From an uncultured Bacteroidales bacterium (lineage in GTDB: Bacteria > Bacteroidota > Bacteroidia > Bacteroidales > P3), in the NCBI GenBank assembly GCA_900315935.1, contig ONBB01000012.1, forward strand, positions 116,290 through 180,289: a stretch of DNA of 64,000 bases, read 5' to 3'. Of the stretch, positions 52,100 through 61,738 are shown piece after piece. How positions within the stretch are numbered: position 1 is the first letter of the stretch; the number at the start of each line of letters is the position of its first letter. The notes beneath the pieces are model-generated. The model saw only the letters and a program-made list of their open reading frames with translations. It searched no databases and was not told where the DNA came from. A program made the position numbers and the translations under genes.

Positions 52100-52619
52100 G
52101 GACCTACACTTCCGACCCTTCATCCCCGAGGCCGAGCTGCAAGGCATCGCCTCGGCCCTGGCCGCGCAAATCAGCCGCGACTACGAGGGTCGCGAGCTGG
52201 TGGTCTGCCCCATACTGACCGGCGCCTTCATGTTCGCCACCGACCTGGTGCGCCGCCTCACCGTCCCCTGCCGCCTGGCCTTCGTGCGCTACGCCTCCTA
52301 TTCCGGCCTGGCCTCCACGGGCGAGGTGGTGTGCCAGCTGCCCTTCCCGGCCGAAATCCGCGGCCGCGACGTGCTGATAGTGGAGGATGTGGTGGACACC
52401 GGCCTCTCCATGCAGCGCATCCTGGCCGACGCGCGTGCCCTGCAGCCCGCCAGCCTCCGCGTTTGCTCCCTCTTCTTCAAGCCCGGTGCCTTCCGCGGCG
52501 ACTACACGGTCGACTACATCGGCCGCAACATCGGCAACGAGTTCATCGTCGGCTATGGCCTCGACTACGACCAGCTGGGCCGCAACCTCAAAGAAATTTA
52601 TGTCCTCGACAAGCAATAG
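52089..52619 (+). CDS. hpt: Hypoxanthine phosphoribosyltransferase
   Basis: 176 residues. Salvages hypoxanthine (and often guanine) with PRPP. Motifs: CPILTGAFMFATDLVRRL, the flexible-loop FVRYASYSGLASTG, PRPP loop DVLIVEDVVDTGLSM and YIGRNIGNEFIVGYGLDYDQLGRNLKEIYVL near the end. Its start lies within the 3' end of the FGE-like gene, so translation is coupled. Confidence 0.95.
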   Translation: MQIKDLHFRPFIPEAELQGIASALAAQISRDYEGRELVVCPILTGAFMFATDLVRRLTVPCRLAFVRYASYSGLASTGEVVCQLPFPAEIRGRDVLIVEDVVDTGLSMQRILADARALQPASLRVCSLFFKPGAFRGDYTVDYIGRNIGNEFIVGYGLDYDQLGRNLKEIYVLDKQ

Positions 52620-52623
52620 TACC

Positions 52624-52998
52624 ATGAAACACACACGCCTCCTGCTCGCACTCCTCCTTGTGCCCCTCTTCGCGGCCTGCTTCCCCGAAGAGAAACATAT
52701 CGATGTCGACCCCGTGATGCTCCACGGCAAGTGGATCAAAGTCGGCACGCAAGAGTACTGGAGTTACTACGATGCGGGCAACGGTGCCACCTGGGACGAG
52801 AGCGAAGGCAAGACCGAGGAGACCACCAACCTCAAGTACACCTGGGACCTCGACCGCGACGAGCTCACCCATTGGTTCCCCGGTGAGCAGGAAAACCAGA
52901 TGGTGCCCAAGGTCTACACCATCAAGGAAATCACCTCCAACTCCATGAAGTGGAAGGACGCCTACGGCATCACCTCCACCTATACCAAAGTGAACTAG
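52624..52998 (+). CDS. Small lipocalin-like lipoprotein
   Basis: 124 residues from ATG 52624. Lipobox LLLVPLFAACFPEE (Cys about 20). The mature part LHGKWIKVGTQEYWSYYDAGNGATWDESEGKTEET...LKYTWDLDRDELTHWFPGE...VYTIKEITSNSMKWKD matches the lipocalin-like/DUF lipoprotein pattern in which a strand-rich domain reports a physiological value (GKW...YTIKEIT). Located 4 bases after the hpt stop and 1 base before the AsmA-like gene, so it is in the operon. Role unknown. Confidence 0.75.
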   Translation: MKHTRLLLALLLVPLFAACFPEEKHIDVDPVMLHGKWIKVGTQEYWSYYDAGNGATWDESEGKTEETTNLKYTWDLDRDELTHWFPGEQENQMVPKVYTIKEITSNSMKWKDAYGITSTYTKVN

Positions 52999-52999
52999 T

Positions 53000-55900
53000 A
53001 TGAAGAAAGGTTGGAAAATAACGCTCATCTCGCTCGGCTCGCTGCTGGGTCTCGTGGTGGTCGCCGTGGCGGTGGCCATGTATCTGGTCTTCACCCCCAG
53101 CCGCCTCACCAAGATTGTCAACCGCCTGGCCTCCGACTACATAGCCTGCGAGAGCCATTTCGACAATGTCGACCTCACCCTCCTCTCCACCTTCCCCGAC
53201 GCGGGGCTCAAGTTGGACAACGTCTACCTCGTCAATCCCACCCCCGGCGCCCCGAGCGACACCCTGGCCCGCATCGGCTCCCTCACCGTGGGACTCGACG
53301 TCAAGGCTTTCCTCAAGGAGCGCAAGGTCATCGTGCACCAGGTGCTGCTCGACGATGCCGACGCCAACCTCTACATCGCCCGCGACGGCTCCAACAACTT
53401 CTCCATCTTCCCCACCTCCGAACCCGACACCACCAAGGGCGAATCCTCGCTCCCCGAGCATATCGACGTCGAGAAAATCAAAGTCAGCCGCCTCAACGCC
53501 ACCCTCAAGGACGAGCAGCACTGCCTCGACGCCTCGCTGGCCGACCTCGGCCTCACCCTCAAGGGGTCGCTCTACAAGAATGACATCGATGCCGACCTCA
53601 CCCTCAACGGTCGCCGCGTGGTCCTCGCCATGGCCGACTCCACCACGGGTCGCACCACCCTCAAGGCCCTCGTCGACAACCTGGCCCTCTCGGCCAAAGG
53701 CGGCATGATAAACGAGGCCATCGACGCCAAGGCCACGCTCGACACCAGGCAGCTGGCCCTCACCATGGCCGACACCGCCGGCCGTACCACCCTTGTGGCG
53801 AACCTGACCGACCTCGAAACCGAACTCAAGGGCGACGGCAGCACCAACCTCTTCTCCGGTCTGCTCGACCTCACCATCGCCAGCGGCACCCTGCAGGCCG
53901 CCGGCACCGACATGGTCAACGCCACCCTCCGCGAATCGAGCCACGACCTGCTTTCCGCCAAGGTGCCTTTCGTGTTCGATGTCAACAAGATGATGGTCGC
54001 CCTCAACGAGGTTTTCATCGGCCTTGACCAGTTTGTGTTCACCGCCGACGGCGATGTGCAGCTGGCCACCGACAGCCTCCCCCTCAATCTTGACCTCCGC
54101 GTGGCCACCGACGGAGCCTGGCAAATCAAGCCCCTGCTGGCCATTGTGCCCGAGGCGTATACCGCCGCGCTGCGCGGTATGGACCTCGACGGCAAGGCCC
54201 GCCTCGAGGCCACAGCCTGTGGCACACTCACCGACAGCACCATGCCTCTAGTCAACGCCCATATGGTGCTTGCCGACGGCCGCTACCACCAGCCGGCGGT
54301 GCTGCCCTACAAAGTCAGCAAAATCAACGGCGACCTCACCGCCCGCCTCGACCTAGGCCCCAAAGGGAAGTGCAGCGCCGTCATCAATACCCTCACCGCC
54401 CGCACCCTCGACACCAAGCTCTCCCTCAAGGGGCGTGCCGACGACCTGCTGGGCGACATGCGCGTCAACGCCGACATCAAGGGTGCCCTTCCCCTCAAGG
54501 ACGCCCTCCCCATGGTGCCCGACACCCTGCCACTCACCATCGCCAAGGGCGATGCCGACCTTGACCTGCACGTCGACTTCCGCATGAGCCAGCTGCAGGC
54601 CATGGCCCTCGACAAGATGGTGGCCAGCGGTACGGTCAAGATGCGCAACCTCGACCTCACCTTCGACACCCTCCGCGCCACGGCGCCGACCCTCGACCTC
54701 TCGCTGCAGCTGCCCGCCAAGCTCCACAAGAGCAAGATGGCCGATGCCCGCATCAAGGGAGCCAGTCTCCGTGTCGACATGCCCCACAAGGGCATTACCG
54801 CCACGGTGGACAAACCCAATATCAGCCTCGGTGTCAACAATTTGATGAAAGAGCAGATCTCGGCCGCCTTTGTCGTCATGGTGGGCGAGACCGAGGCCAA
54901 CATGGACTCGATGATGGTGTCGCTCGACGAGCTATCGCTCAAAGGTACTATCCGTCTCGACTCCACCCAGACCGACCCCCTCAAGCGCTTCAACCCCGTG
55001 GCCGACCTCACCACCCATAGCGCCGTGCTCTACATGCCGAACCTGCCCGATGCCGTGCGCCTCTCGCAGTTCTCGGCCAAGTACGACCGCGCCCACACCG
55101 ACATCCGCAAGGTACAGGTTAAGCTCGGCCACTCCGACTTCGAACTCTATGGCACCGTGGACAACCTCGAGGACTGGCTCGACAACAAGGCCATGCTCCG
55201 GGGCGACCTCAACTTCACCTCCAACTATGCCGATGTGGACCAGCTGATGGACCTCTTCAGCGGCATGGGTTCCGACCCCGACAGCCTCGAGCTGCAGCGC
55301 CAGCAGGACCGGGTGCCCAATGACGCCAACCCCTTCATCGTGCCCAAGAACGTGGACGTAACGCTCCACACCCATATCAAGCGCAGCGTGGCTTTCGGCA
55401 ACGACCTCAACGATGTGGCCGGCAGCCTCACGGTGAAGGACGGCGTGGCCATCCTCGACCAGATTGGTTTCGTATGCAAGGCCGCCACCATGCAGCTCAC
55501 CGCTCTCTACCGCTCGCCCAGGCCCGACGACCTCTTCGCCGCCATCGACTTCCACCTGCTCGACATACAGATCGACGAGCTGCTCGACATGATTCCCGTG
55601 GTCGACACCCTCGTCCCCATGCTCTCGGCCTTCGACGGCAACGCCAACTTCCACCTCGCCGGCGAGAGCTACCTCTTCGCCAACTACCAGCCCAAGATGA
55701 GCACCCTTCTCGGCTCGGCCGCCATCAGCGGTCAGGACCTCGTGTTGATGGACAACAACTCCATCTCCAACATCGCAAAGCTGATGCGCTTCAAGAGTTG
55801 GAAAGAGAAGGACAACAAGATACACATCGACAGCCTCTCGGTCGAGATGACCTGCTTCCGCAAGGAAATCGAGGTCTTCCCGTTCCTCATCAACATGGGT

Positions 55901-56152
55901 TCCTACTCCATCTGCGCCTCGGGCAAGCACACGCTCGACAACACCTGCTCCTACCACCTCGAGCTGCTCAAGAACCCGCTCCTGGCCAAGGTGGGCGTAG
56001 ATATCAAGGGCAACCTTTCGTCGCCCAAGATTTCGCTCGGCCCTGTCATCTACGGCGACTTCTACAAGCCCGAGAAGAAGGGCGCCGCCTCGAAAAAGGC
56101 TCTTGAGTTGAAAGCCGCCATCCGTCAAGCACTAGAAAAGAACGTCAGATGA
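53000..56152 (+). CDS. AsmA-like inner-membrane-anchored protein
   Basis: 1050 residues. N-terminal membrane helix (KITLISLGSLLGLVVVAVAVAMYLVF) and a very long beta-rich periplasmic domain with repeated strand-pairs (LDVKAFLKERKVIVHQVLLDDADANLYIARDGSNN, LKLDERY-like, LRGDLNFTSNYADVDQLMDLF). The C-terminal AsmA_2-like end includes ISGQDLVLMDNNSISNIAKLMRFK, LSVEMTCFRKEIEVFPFLINMGSYSICASGKHTLDNTCSYHLEL and VDIKGNLSSPKISLGPVIYGDFY. AsmA/TamB-type proteins help lipid or outer-membrane biogenesis. Overlaps the next gene by ATGA. Confidence 0.9.
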   Translation: MKKGWKITLISLGSLLGLVVVAVAVAMYLVFTPSRLTKIVNRLASDYIACESHFDNVDLTLLSTFPDAGLKLDNVYLVNPTPGAPSDTLARIGSLTVGLDVKAFLKERKVIVHQVLLDDADANLYIARDGSNNFSIFPTSEPDTTKGESSLPEHIDVEKIKVSRLNATLKDEQHCLDASLADLGLTLKGSLYKNDIDADLTLNGRRVVLAMADSTTGRTTLKALVDNLALSAKGGMINEAIDAKATLDTRQLALTMADTAGRTTLVANLTDLETELKGDGSTNLFSGLLDLTIASGTLQAAGTDMVNATLRESSHDLLSAKVPFVFDVNKMMVALNEVFIGLDQFVFTADGDVQLATDSLPLNLDLRVATDGAWQIKPLLAIVPEAYTAALRGMDLDGKARLEATACGTLTDSTMPLVNAHMVLADGRYHQPAVLPYKVSKINGDLTARLDLGPKGKCSAVINTLTARTLDTKLSLKGRADDLLGDMRVNADIKGALPLKDALPMVPDTLPLTIAKGDADLDLHVDFRMSQLQAMALDKMVASGTVKMRNLDLTFDTLRATAPTLDLSLQLPAKLHKSKMADARIKGASLRVDMPHKGITATVDKPNISLGVNNLMKEQISAAFVVMVGETEANMDSMMVSLDELSLKGTIRLDSTQTDPLKRFNPVADLTTHSAVLYMPNLPDAVRLSQFSAKYDRAHTDIRKVQVKLGHSDFELYGTVDNLEDWLDNKAMLRGDLNFTSNYADVDQLMDLFSGMGSDPDSLELQRQQDRVPNDANPFIVPKNVDVTLHTHIKRSVAFGNDLNDVAGSLTVKDGVAILDQIGFVCKAATMQLTALYRSPRPDDLFAAIDFHLLDIQIDELLDMIPVVDTLVPMLSAFDGNANFHLAGESYLFANYQPKMSTLLGSAAISGQDLVLMDNNSISNIAKLMRFKSWKEKDNKIHIDSLSVEMTCFRKEIEVFPFLINMGSYSICASGKHTLDNTCSYHLELLKNPLLAKVGVDIKGNLSSPKISLGPVIYGDFYKPEKKGAASKKALELKAAIRQALEKNVR

Positions 56153-56667
56153 GATTCCCGCGTCGATACACCTCCACCATCCACGGCAACTACCGCCGCG
56201 CCTACCTGCGCAGCGGCTTGCTGACGGGCATGCTGCTGTTCCTATACATCCTGGTGCGCCACCTGCTCGGTGTGCCCGCTCCGGCGCCTGAGAGTTACGC
56301 CACCGACGGCATCCTGCTGGCGGCGGTCTTCCTGCTGGCGCTGCTCTACCGCAACTCGCTGGACGGCAAGCGGGCTTCGCTCAAGGAACTGATGCTCTTC
56401 GGCATGGGTATGAGCCTTGTGGCCGCGCTCCTCTACGGCCTGCTGCTGTGGGCTTTCTGCCTCGCCGTGCCGGCGCAGACGGTGCTCTTCGCCCACGCCA
56501 CCACCGGCGCCGACATCACCGCCGCCGACCCGCAGCTGCACTACTGGGCCGCCTTTGTGGCCATCGTCGCCGCCGTCAAGCTGGCCCTCATCGGTTGCTT
56601 CGGCGCCTTCCTGGCCGCCGTCTTCTTCAAAAATGAAAAGTCTGAAATAAAAACGAAAAACTCATAA
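56149..56667 (+). CDS. DUF4199 domain membrane protein
   Basis: 172 residues with four membrane helices. Family runs RSGLLTGMLLFLYILVRHLLG near 20-45, ILLAAVFLLALLYRNSLDGKRASLKELMLFGMGMSLVAALLYGLLLWAF and YWAAFVAIVAAVKLALIGCFGAFLAAVFFK match DUF4199. Between AsmA and a GT2 gene, overlapping the former by 4 bases; in Bacteroidetes DUF4199 genes frequently sit next to such a glycosyltransferase. Confidence 0.85.
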   Translation: MRFPRRYTSTIHGNYRRAYLRSGLLTGMLLFLYILVRHLLGVPAPAPESYATDGILLAAVFLLALLYRNSLDGKRASLKELMLFGMGMSLVAALLYGLLLWAFCLAVPAQTVLFAHATTGADITAADPQLHYWAAFVAIVAAVKLALIGCFGAFLAAVFFKNEKSEIKTKNS

Positions 56668-56677
56668 AATCAACAAT

Positions 56678-57610
56678 ATGGACATCTCCATCATAGTACC
56701 GCTATACAACGAGGCCGAGTCGCTGCCGCACCTGGCCGAGTGGATTGACCGCGTGATGCGCGAGCATGGCTTGAGCTACGAGGTCCTCATGGTCGACGAC
56801 GGCAGCAAGGACGGCTCGTGGCAGGTGATAGAGGACCTCCACGCCAAGAATCCCGCCTACCGCGGCATCAAGTTCCGCCGCAACTACGGCAAGTCCGCCG
56901 CCCTCAACACCGGCTTTGCCGCCGCCCAGGGCGACGTGGTCATCACCATGGACGCCGACCTGCAGGACAGCCCCGACGAGGTGCCCGAGCTGCGCCGCAT
57001 GATAGTCGAGGAGGGCTACGACCTCGTATCTGGCTGGAAGAAAGTGCGCTACGACTCCAAGCTGGCCAAGAACATCCCCTCCAAGTTCTTCAACGCCACC
57101 ACCCGCCACCTCTCCGGCATCAAGCTCCACGACTTCAACTGCGGCCTCAAGGCTTACCGCCGCGACGTGGTCAAGAGCATTGAGGTCTACGGCGAGATGC
57201 ACCGCTATATACCCGTCATCGCCAAGTGGGCCGGTTTCTCCAACATCGGCGAGAAAGTGGTGCAGCACCGCAAGCGCGAGTTCGGCGTTACCAAGTTCGG
57301 CATGAACCGATTCCTCAACGGCTACCTCGACCTGATGTCCATCATGTTCATGTCCAAGTTCGGCAAGCAGCCCATGCACTTCTTCGGCGCCATCGGGTCG
57401 CTGTCGTTCCTCTTCGGCTTCATCTCTCTGGTGGTCGTCATCGCCCTGCGCCTCTGTGGCCGCATCGCGCTGACCAACAGCGTCTGGTTCTACCTCTCGA
57501 TGCTATTCCTCGTCATGGGCACCATGCTCTTCCTGGCCGGATTCATCGGCGAGCTGGTCTGCCGCAACTCCTCCACCCGAAACCACTATCTTATTGAAAA
57601 AGAGCTCTGA
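56678..57610 (+). CDS. Glycosyltransferase family 2, DPM1/GtrB-like
   Basis: 310 residues. GT-A fold: ISIIVPLYNEAESLPHLAEWI, MVDDGSKDGSW, FRRNYGKSAALNTGFAAAQGDVVITMDADLQDSPDE (metal-binding DAD), GLKAYRRDVV and QHRKREFGVTKFG. Two C-terminal membrane helices (FLFGFISLVVVIALRLCG, FYLSMLFLVMGTMLFLAGFIGELV) as in dolichyl/polyprenyl-phosphate-sugar synthases. It likely charges a lipid carrier with sugar for envelope glycosylation. Partner gene is DUF4199. Confidence 0.92.
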   Translation: MDISIIVPLYNEAESLPHLAEWIDRVMREHGLSYEVLMVDDGSKDGSWQVIEDLHAKNPAYRGIKFRRNYGKSAALNTGFAAAQGDVVITMDADLQDSPDEVPELRRMIVEEGYDLVSGWKKVRYDSKLAKNIPSKFFNATTRHLSGIKLHDFNCGLKAYRRDVVKSIEVYGEMHRYIPVIAKWAGFSNIGEKVVQHRKREFGVTKFGMNRFLNGYLDLMSIMFMSKFGKQPMHFFGAIGSLSFLFGFISLVVVIALRLCGRIALTNSVWFYLSMLFLVMGTMLFLAGFIGELVCRNSSTRNHYLIEKEL

Positions 57611-57654
57611 AAAAACCTAGGGTACCATATCCTTCCATAAGCTTCCAGTGCCCT

Positions 57655-57695
57655 CCTATTCCCCTAGAGATCCCCTACCGTTCCCCTAGGGAACC
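57655..57695. repeat. Dispersed CCCCTA-family repeat, copy 3
   Basis: CCTATTCCCCTAGAGATCCC followed by CTACCGTTCCCCTAGGG; the fullest copy of the family, in the gap between the GT2 gene and ychF, and the reverse complement of 19079-19102 in its core. Confidence 0.85.
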
Positions 57696-57741
57696 TTGAC
57701 AATAAAAACAACGTATAATAGATAAAGATACAATATAAAAT

Positions 57742-58842
57742 ATGAGCCTCCAATGTGGAATCGTAGGACTGCCCAACGTCGGCAAGTCGACCCTCTTCAA
57801 CTGCCTCTCCAATGCCAAGGCGCAGGCGGCCAACTTCCCCTTTTGCACCATTGAGCCCAACGTGGGCGTCATCACCGTGCCCGACGAGCGCCTGGCCAAG
57901 CTGGTCGAGATTGAGCGTCCCGCCTCGGTGGTGCCCGCCACGGTCGAGATAGTCGACATCGCCGGCCTCGTCCGCGGTGCCTCCAAGGGCGAGGGCTTGG
58001 GCAACAAGTTCCTGGCCGACATACGCAACTGCGACGCCATCATCCATGTGCTGCGTTGCTTCGACAACGACAACGTAACCCATGTCGATGCCACCGTCGA
58101 CCCCGTCCGCGACCTCCATACCATCGACCTCGAACTCCAGTTCAAGGACCTCGAGACCATCGAGAACCGCTACGATAAGGAGGTCAAGAAGGGCAAGGCC
58201 GGCGGCGATGCCCGTGCCAAGAAGCTGGTCGAGGTGATGGACCTCTACAAGGCCGCCCTGCTCGAGGGCCGCAGCGCCCGCACCGTACAGCTCGACGACG
58301 CGCAGGCCGACGTGGCTCGCGACCTGCAGCTCCTCACCACCAAGCCCGTCCTCTACGTCTGCAACGTCGACGAATCCTCCGTCGTCAGCGGCAACGCCCA
58401 CGTCGAAGCCGTGCGCCAGGCCGTCCAGGGCGAGCAGGCCGAGGTGCTCATCCTCGGTGCCGCCATCGAGGCCGACATTGCCGAGCTCGAGACATACGAG
58501 GAGAAACAGATGTTCCTCAACGACCTGGGCCTCGAGGAATCGGGCGTCAACCGCCTCATCAAGGCCGCCTACCGCCTGCTCAACCTGCAGACCTTCCTCA
58601 CCGCCGGCCCCAAGGAGTGCCGCGCCTGGACCTTCAAAAAAGGCATGAAAGCGCCCCAGACCGCCGGCATTATCCACTCCGACTTCGAGCGCGGCTTCAT
58701 CCGTGCCGAGGTCATCAAGTACGACGACTATGTCGCCCTGGGCTCCGAAGCCAAATGCCGCGAGGCTGGCAAGATAGCCGTCGAGGGCAAGGACTACGTT
58801 GTGCAGGACGGCGATATCATGCACTTCCGATTCAACGTTTGA
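57742..58842 (+). CDS. ychF: YchF/OLA1 GTPase-like ATPase
   Basis: 366 residues. Universally conserved Obg-family P-loop protein: GLPNVGKSTLFNCLS (G1), NFPFCTIEPNVGVITVPDERL, VEIVDIAGLVRGASKGEGLGNKFLADIR (G3), a CNVDE in place of the usual NKxD (G4; explains the ATP preference), and a C-terminal TGS domain (EYVVQDGDIMHFRFNV-type end). Acts at the ribosome in stress responses. Confidence 0.95.
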   Translation: MSLQCGIVGLPNVGKSTLFNCLSNAKAQAANFPFCTIEPNVGVITVPDERLAKLVEIERPASVVPATVEIVDIAGLVRGASKGEGLGNKFLADIRNCDAIIHVLRCFDNDNVTHVDATVDPVRDLHTIDLELQFKDLETIENRYDKEVKKGKAGGDARAKKLVEVMDLYKAALLEGRSARTVQLDDAQADVARDLQLLTTKPVLYVCNVDESSVVSGNAHVEAVRQAVQGEQAEVLILGAAIEADIAELETYEEKQMFLNDLGLEESGVNRLIKAAYRLLNLQTFLTAGPKECRAWTFKKGMKAPQTAGIIHSDFERGFIRAEVIKYDDYVALGSEAKCREAGKIAVEGKDYVVQDGDIMHFRFNV

Positions 58843-58855
58843 AAAACGAAGATAG

Positions 58856-61714
58856 ATGAAGATAAAAGGAGATAGCATGCTTCGCTTGCGGAAGATAAAG
58901 GACAAATGCCGTGGTATTGTCCCCTATCTTCCCCTATCTCCCTCTATCTTCCGCTATCTCCCTTTAACTCCCTCTATCTGCCCCTATCTCCCACTGCTCC
59001 TTCTACTTCTTGTAGCCTCTTCCTGCTCCACAAAAAAGGCCAAGTGGACCAATATCCAGTACCACAACATCACCACCCATTACAACGTCTGGTGGAATGG
59101 CAACGAGAGCATCAAGGAGGGGCGCCAGAAGCTTTACGCCTCGGTTGTCGACGACTATACCCAGATGCTCCCTGTCGAACCCCTCGGCACCGACGAGAAC
59201 GCCCGCTCGGTCTATCCCGAAATGGACCGCGCCATCGAGAAGGGTGTCAAGGGCATCAAGAAGCATAGCATCTTCGTCAAGGGGCGCGAACATGTGCCCT
59301 ACATCAAGGAGTGCTACCTGCTGACCGCCTATGCCTCCTTCTACAAGCGCGACTACGCCTCGACCGTCAACACCTGCAATATCCTCATCTCCCAGTTTCA
59401 GGGCACCCGTGCCGGCGACGAGGGCGCCGTGCTCCTGGCCCGTTGCATGACCATGGAGAAACGCTACGCCGAGGCCGAGGCCACCCTCGACCTGCTTGTG
59501 CAGCAACTGGCCAAGAGCCAGTTCACCCGCTCGCAGCGCGACAAGCTCTATATGGCCATGGTCGAGGCCACCCTCCCGCAGGGAAAGTACAAGAAGGCCG
59601 TCGAGTACATCCACCAGGCCGTCGATGCCTCCTCCGACCGCCAGGCCAAGGCGCGTCTCACCTTCATCCTGGCCCAGATCTATCGCCAGCTGGACCGCCG
59701 CTCGGTGGCCGCCAAGTACTACCATGAGGTGCTGCGCTACTCGCCACCCTACGTCATGGAGTTCAACGCCAAGCTCGGCGAAGCCTCTTGCGCCGACCTG
59801 CAGCATGCCGACATCGGCCGCCTCGAGCGCCAGCTCGACGACCTGCTCAACGACAAGAAGAACGAGGAGTACCGCGACCAAATCTATTTCGCCAAGGGCG
59901 AGATGTACCTCGGTATCAAGCAGCCCCGCGAAGCCTGCGACAACTACCGCCTCTCCGTGGCCGCCGCCACCGCCAACAAGGCCCAGAAGGCACTCTCGTC
60001 GCTCCGCATGGCCGAGGTGCAGTACGACCAGTTCCAGAACTACGACCTATCCCAAGTCTACTACGACACCGCCATGCAGTGCATCCAGCCCGACTATCCC
60101 CGCTACGACCACATTCGCCGTCGCCACGAGATGCTCACCGAGCTGGTCTCCTATACCCGCGTCTACACCCGCAACGACAGCCTCCTCCTGGTGGCCGCCA
60201 TGCCCGAGGACGAGCGCGCCAAGCTTATCAACGACCGCATCGAGGAGTTGAAGCGCCGCGAGGCCGAGGCGCGCGAGCGTGAGCTGTTGGCCGAGATACT
60301 GGGCGAGAGCAAGGCGCAGCAGAACACCCTCACCGGCGACTGGTACTTCTACAACCCCACCACCGTGCAGAAAGGCAAGGAGACCTTCCGCCAGCGTTGG
60401 GGCATGCGTGGCCTGGAGGACCTCTGGTGCCTCTCCAGCAAGACACTCATGTCCATCGCCTTGGACGAAGATAACCCCGACGACAGTGGTGCGTCCGATA
60501 CCTCACTCCTCACTCCTAATTCCTCCCTCCTCACTCAAGCCGGCAACCCCGACGACCCCCACAGTCCCGCCTACTACCTCAAGGACCTCCCCACTTCGCA
60601 GCAGCAGCTCGACTCCATCGACTCGCTCACCTCCATCTGCCTGCTCAATGCCGGTTATATCTACTACGACGGCGTGGGCAATGAGCCCCGCGCCCTGGAG
60701 TGCTACCACCGCCTGGCCGCCGACTACACGTCGCATCCCGAGGTGGTGCAGGCGTTCTACATGCTCTACCGCATCTACGACCGACAAGGCAACACGCCGC
60801 AGGCCAACTACTACCGCGACATGGTCCTCATGGGCTTCCCCGACAGCGACTTCGCCAACCTCATCCGCGACAACGAGTACTACAAGGAGCTCCTCCGCCG
60901 CGACCGCCGCATCGAGGAGGACTACGAGGCCGTCTATGCGCAGTACGCTTCGCGCCGCTACTCCGGTGTGCTGCGTTCGGTCGACGAGGCCGAGGAGGTC
61001 TATGCCGGCATGCCCCAGCTGGGTCGCTTCCGTTACTGGAAAGCCCTTGCCCAGGCGCGCATGGGCGACCGCCCCGAGGCTGTGGCTACCCTCGAGACCC
61101 TCCTCTCGCAGGCTCCGCAGGGCGACAGCATCATCCCGCTGGCGCAAGCCCAGCTCGAGCTGTTGCGCGACGACACAGCCTTCGCCGCCCTGACCTCCAG
61201 CGAGACCATCACCGACCTCGACGAGCAGCGCGTCCGTCGCCAGGTGCTCCCGCAGGATACCACTGCCGCCGCCACCGTCTCGCCCACCACACCCCGCACC
61301 TCACAGCAGGACGAGACCCTGCCGCCGGAGTCGCAGGTCTACCGCTTCCGCGAGAACCAACAATATTACGTCGTCATCCTCGTCAACGACCGGAATGTAC
61401 GCGCCACCGAGCTGCAGTACAAGGTGGCCGCCTTCAACAGCCAGTACTATTCCAATTCGGGCTACAAGGTCAACACAACCCTCTTTACCGACACCACCCA
61501 GCTCATCACCATCCACCGCTTCATGTCGGCCGCCGAGGCCATGAACTACTGGCGCCACCTGCAGCAGGACGAGAGCCCCCTCAAGCAGCTGGCTGACAGC
61601 GACCACCAGGAGTTCGCCATCTCCACCCAGAACTACGCCACCTTCTACAACCGCAAGAACCCGGCGGCCTACCTGCCTTTCTTCCGCAAATATTACGTCA
61701 ATAAATACAAATAA
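58856..61714 (+). CDS. porW: Type IX secretion lipoprotein PorW/SprE (TPR)
   Basis: 952 residues. Lipobox LLLLLLVASSCSTKKAKW; the signal region contains 10-base repeats (58921-58990), read as LSPSIFRYLPLTPSICPYLP. The mature start KKAKWTNIQYHNITTHYNVWWNGNESIKEGRQKLY and SVYPEMDRAIEKGVKGIKKHSIFVKGREHVPYIKECYLLTAYASFYKRDYASTVNTC are the conserved opening of SprE/PorW. TPR repeats fill the middle, and the C-terminus (VNDRNVRATELQYKVAAFNSQYYSNSGYKVNTTLF...FYNRKNPAAYLPFFRKYY) resembles the PorW end. SprE/PorW links the T9SS ring to the membrane machinery. Residues about 550-562 (SLLTPNSSLLTQ) are a CCTCACT-repeat insertion. Confidence 0.85.
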   Translation: MKIKGDSMLRLRKIKDKCRGIVPYLPLSPSIFRYLPLTPSICPYLPLLLLLLVASSCSTKKAKWTNIQYHNITTHYNVWWNGNESIKEGRQKLYASVVDDYTQMLPVEPLGTDENARSVYPEMDRAIEKGVKGIKKHSIFVKGREHVPYIKECYLLTAYASFYKRDYASTVNTCNILISQFQGTRAGDEGAVLLARCMTMEKRYAEAEATLDLLVQQLAKSQFTRSQRDKLYMAMVEATLPQGKYKKAVEYIHQAVDASSDRQAKARLTFILAQIYRQLDRRSVAAKYYHEVLRYSPPYVMEFNAKLGEASCADLQHADIGRLERQLDDLLNDKKNEEYRDQIYFAKGEMYLGIKQPREACDNYRLSVAAATANKAQKALSSLRMAEVQYDQFQNYDLSQVYYDTAMQCIQPDYPRYDHIRRRHEMLTELVSYTRVYTRNDSLLLVAAMPEDERAKLINDRIEELKRREAEARERELLAEILGESKAQQNTLTGDWYFYNPTTVQKGKETFRQRWGMRGLEDLWCLSSKTLMSIALDEDNPDDSGASDTSLLTPNSSLLTQAGNPDDPHSPAYYLKDLPTSQQQLDSIDSLTSICLLNAGYIYYDGVGNEPRALECYHRLAADYTSHPEVVQAFYMLYRIYDRQGNTPQANYYRDMVLMGFPDSDFANLIRDNEYYKELLRRDRRIEEDYEAVYAQYASRRYSGVLRSVDEAEEVYAGMPQLGRFRYWKALAQARMGDRPEAVATLETLLSQAPQGDSIIPLAQAQLELLRDDTAFAALTSSETITDLDEQRVRRQVLPQDTTAAATVSPTTPRTSQQDETLPPESQVYRFRENQQYYVVILVNDRNVRATELQYKVAAFNSQYYSNSGYKVNTTLFTDTTQLITIHRFMSAAEAMNYWRHLQQDESPLKQLADSDHQEFAISTQNYATFYNRKNPAAYLPFFRKYYVNKYK
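58921..58990. repeat. 10-base array CCCCTATCTT-like x7 in the PorW signal peptide
   Basis: Seven 10-base units (CCCCTATCTT, CCCCTATCTC, CCTCTATCTT, CCGCTATCTC, CCTTTAACTC, CCTCTATCTG, CCCCTATCTC). Three units give ten residues, so the peptide repeats as PYLPLSPSIF / RYLPLTPSIC / PYLP. Reversed GAAGATA words precede it at 58848-58910. Confidence 0.9.
60501..60535. repeat. Heptamer array CCTCACT-type x5 inside PorW
   Basis: CCTCACT, CCTCACT, CCTAATT, CCTCCCT and CCTCACT; reads SLLTPNSSLLT, an insertion between TPR segments. Confidence 0.92.
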
Positions 61715-61738
61715 TCAATACATTAACAATTTTAAATT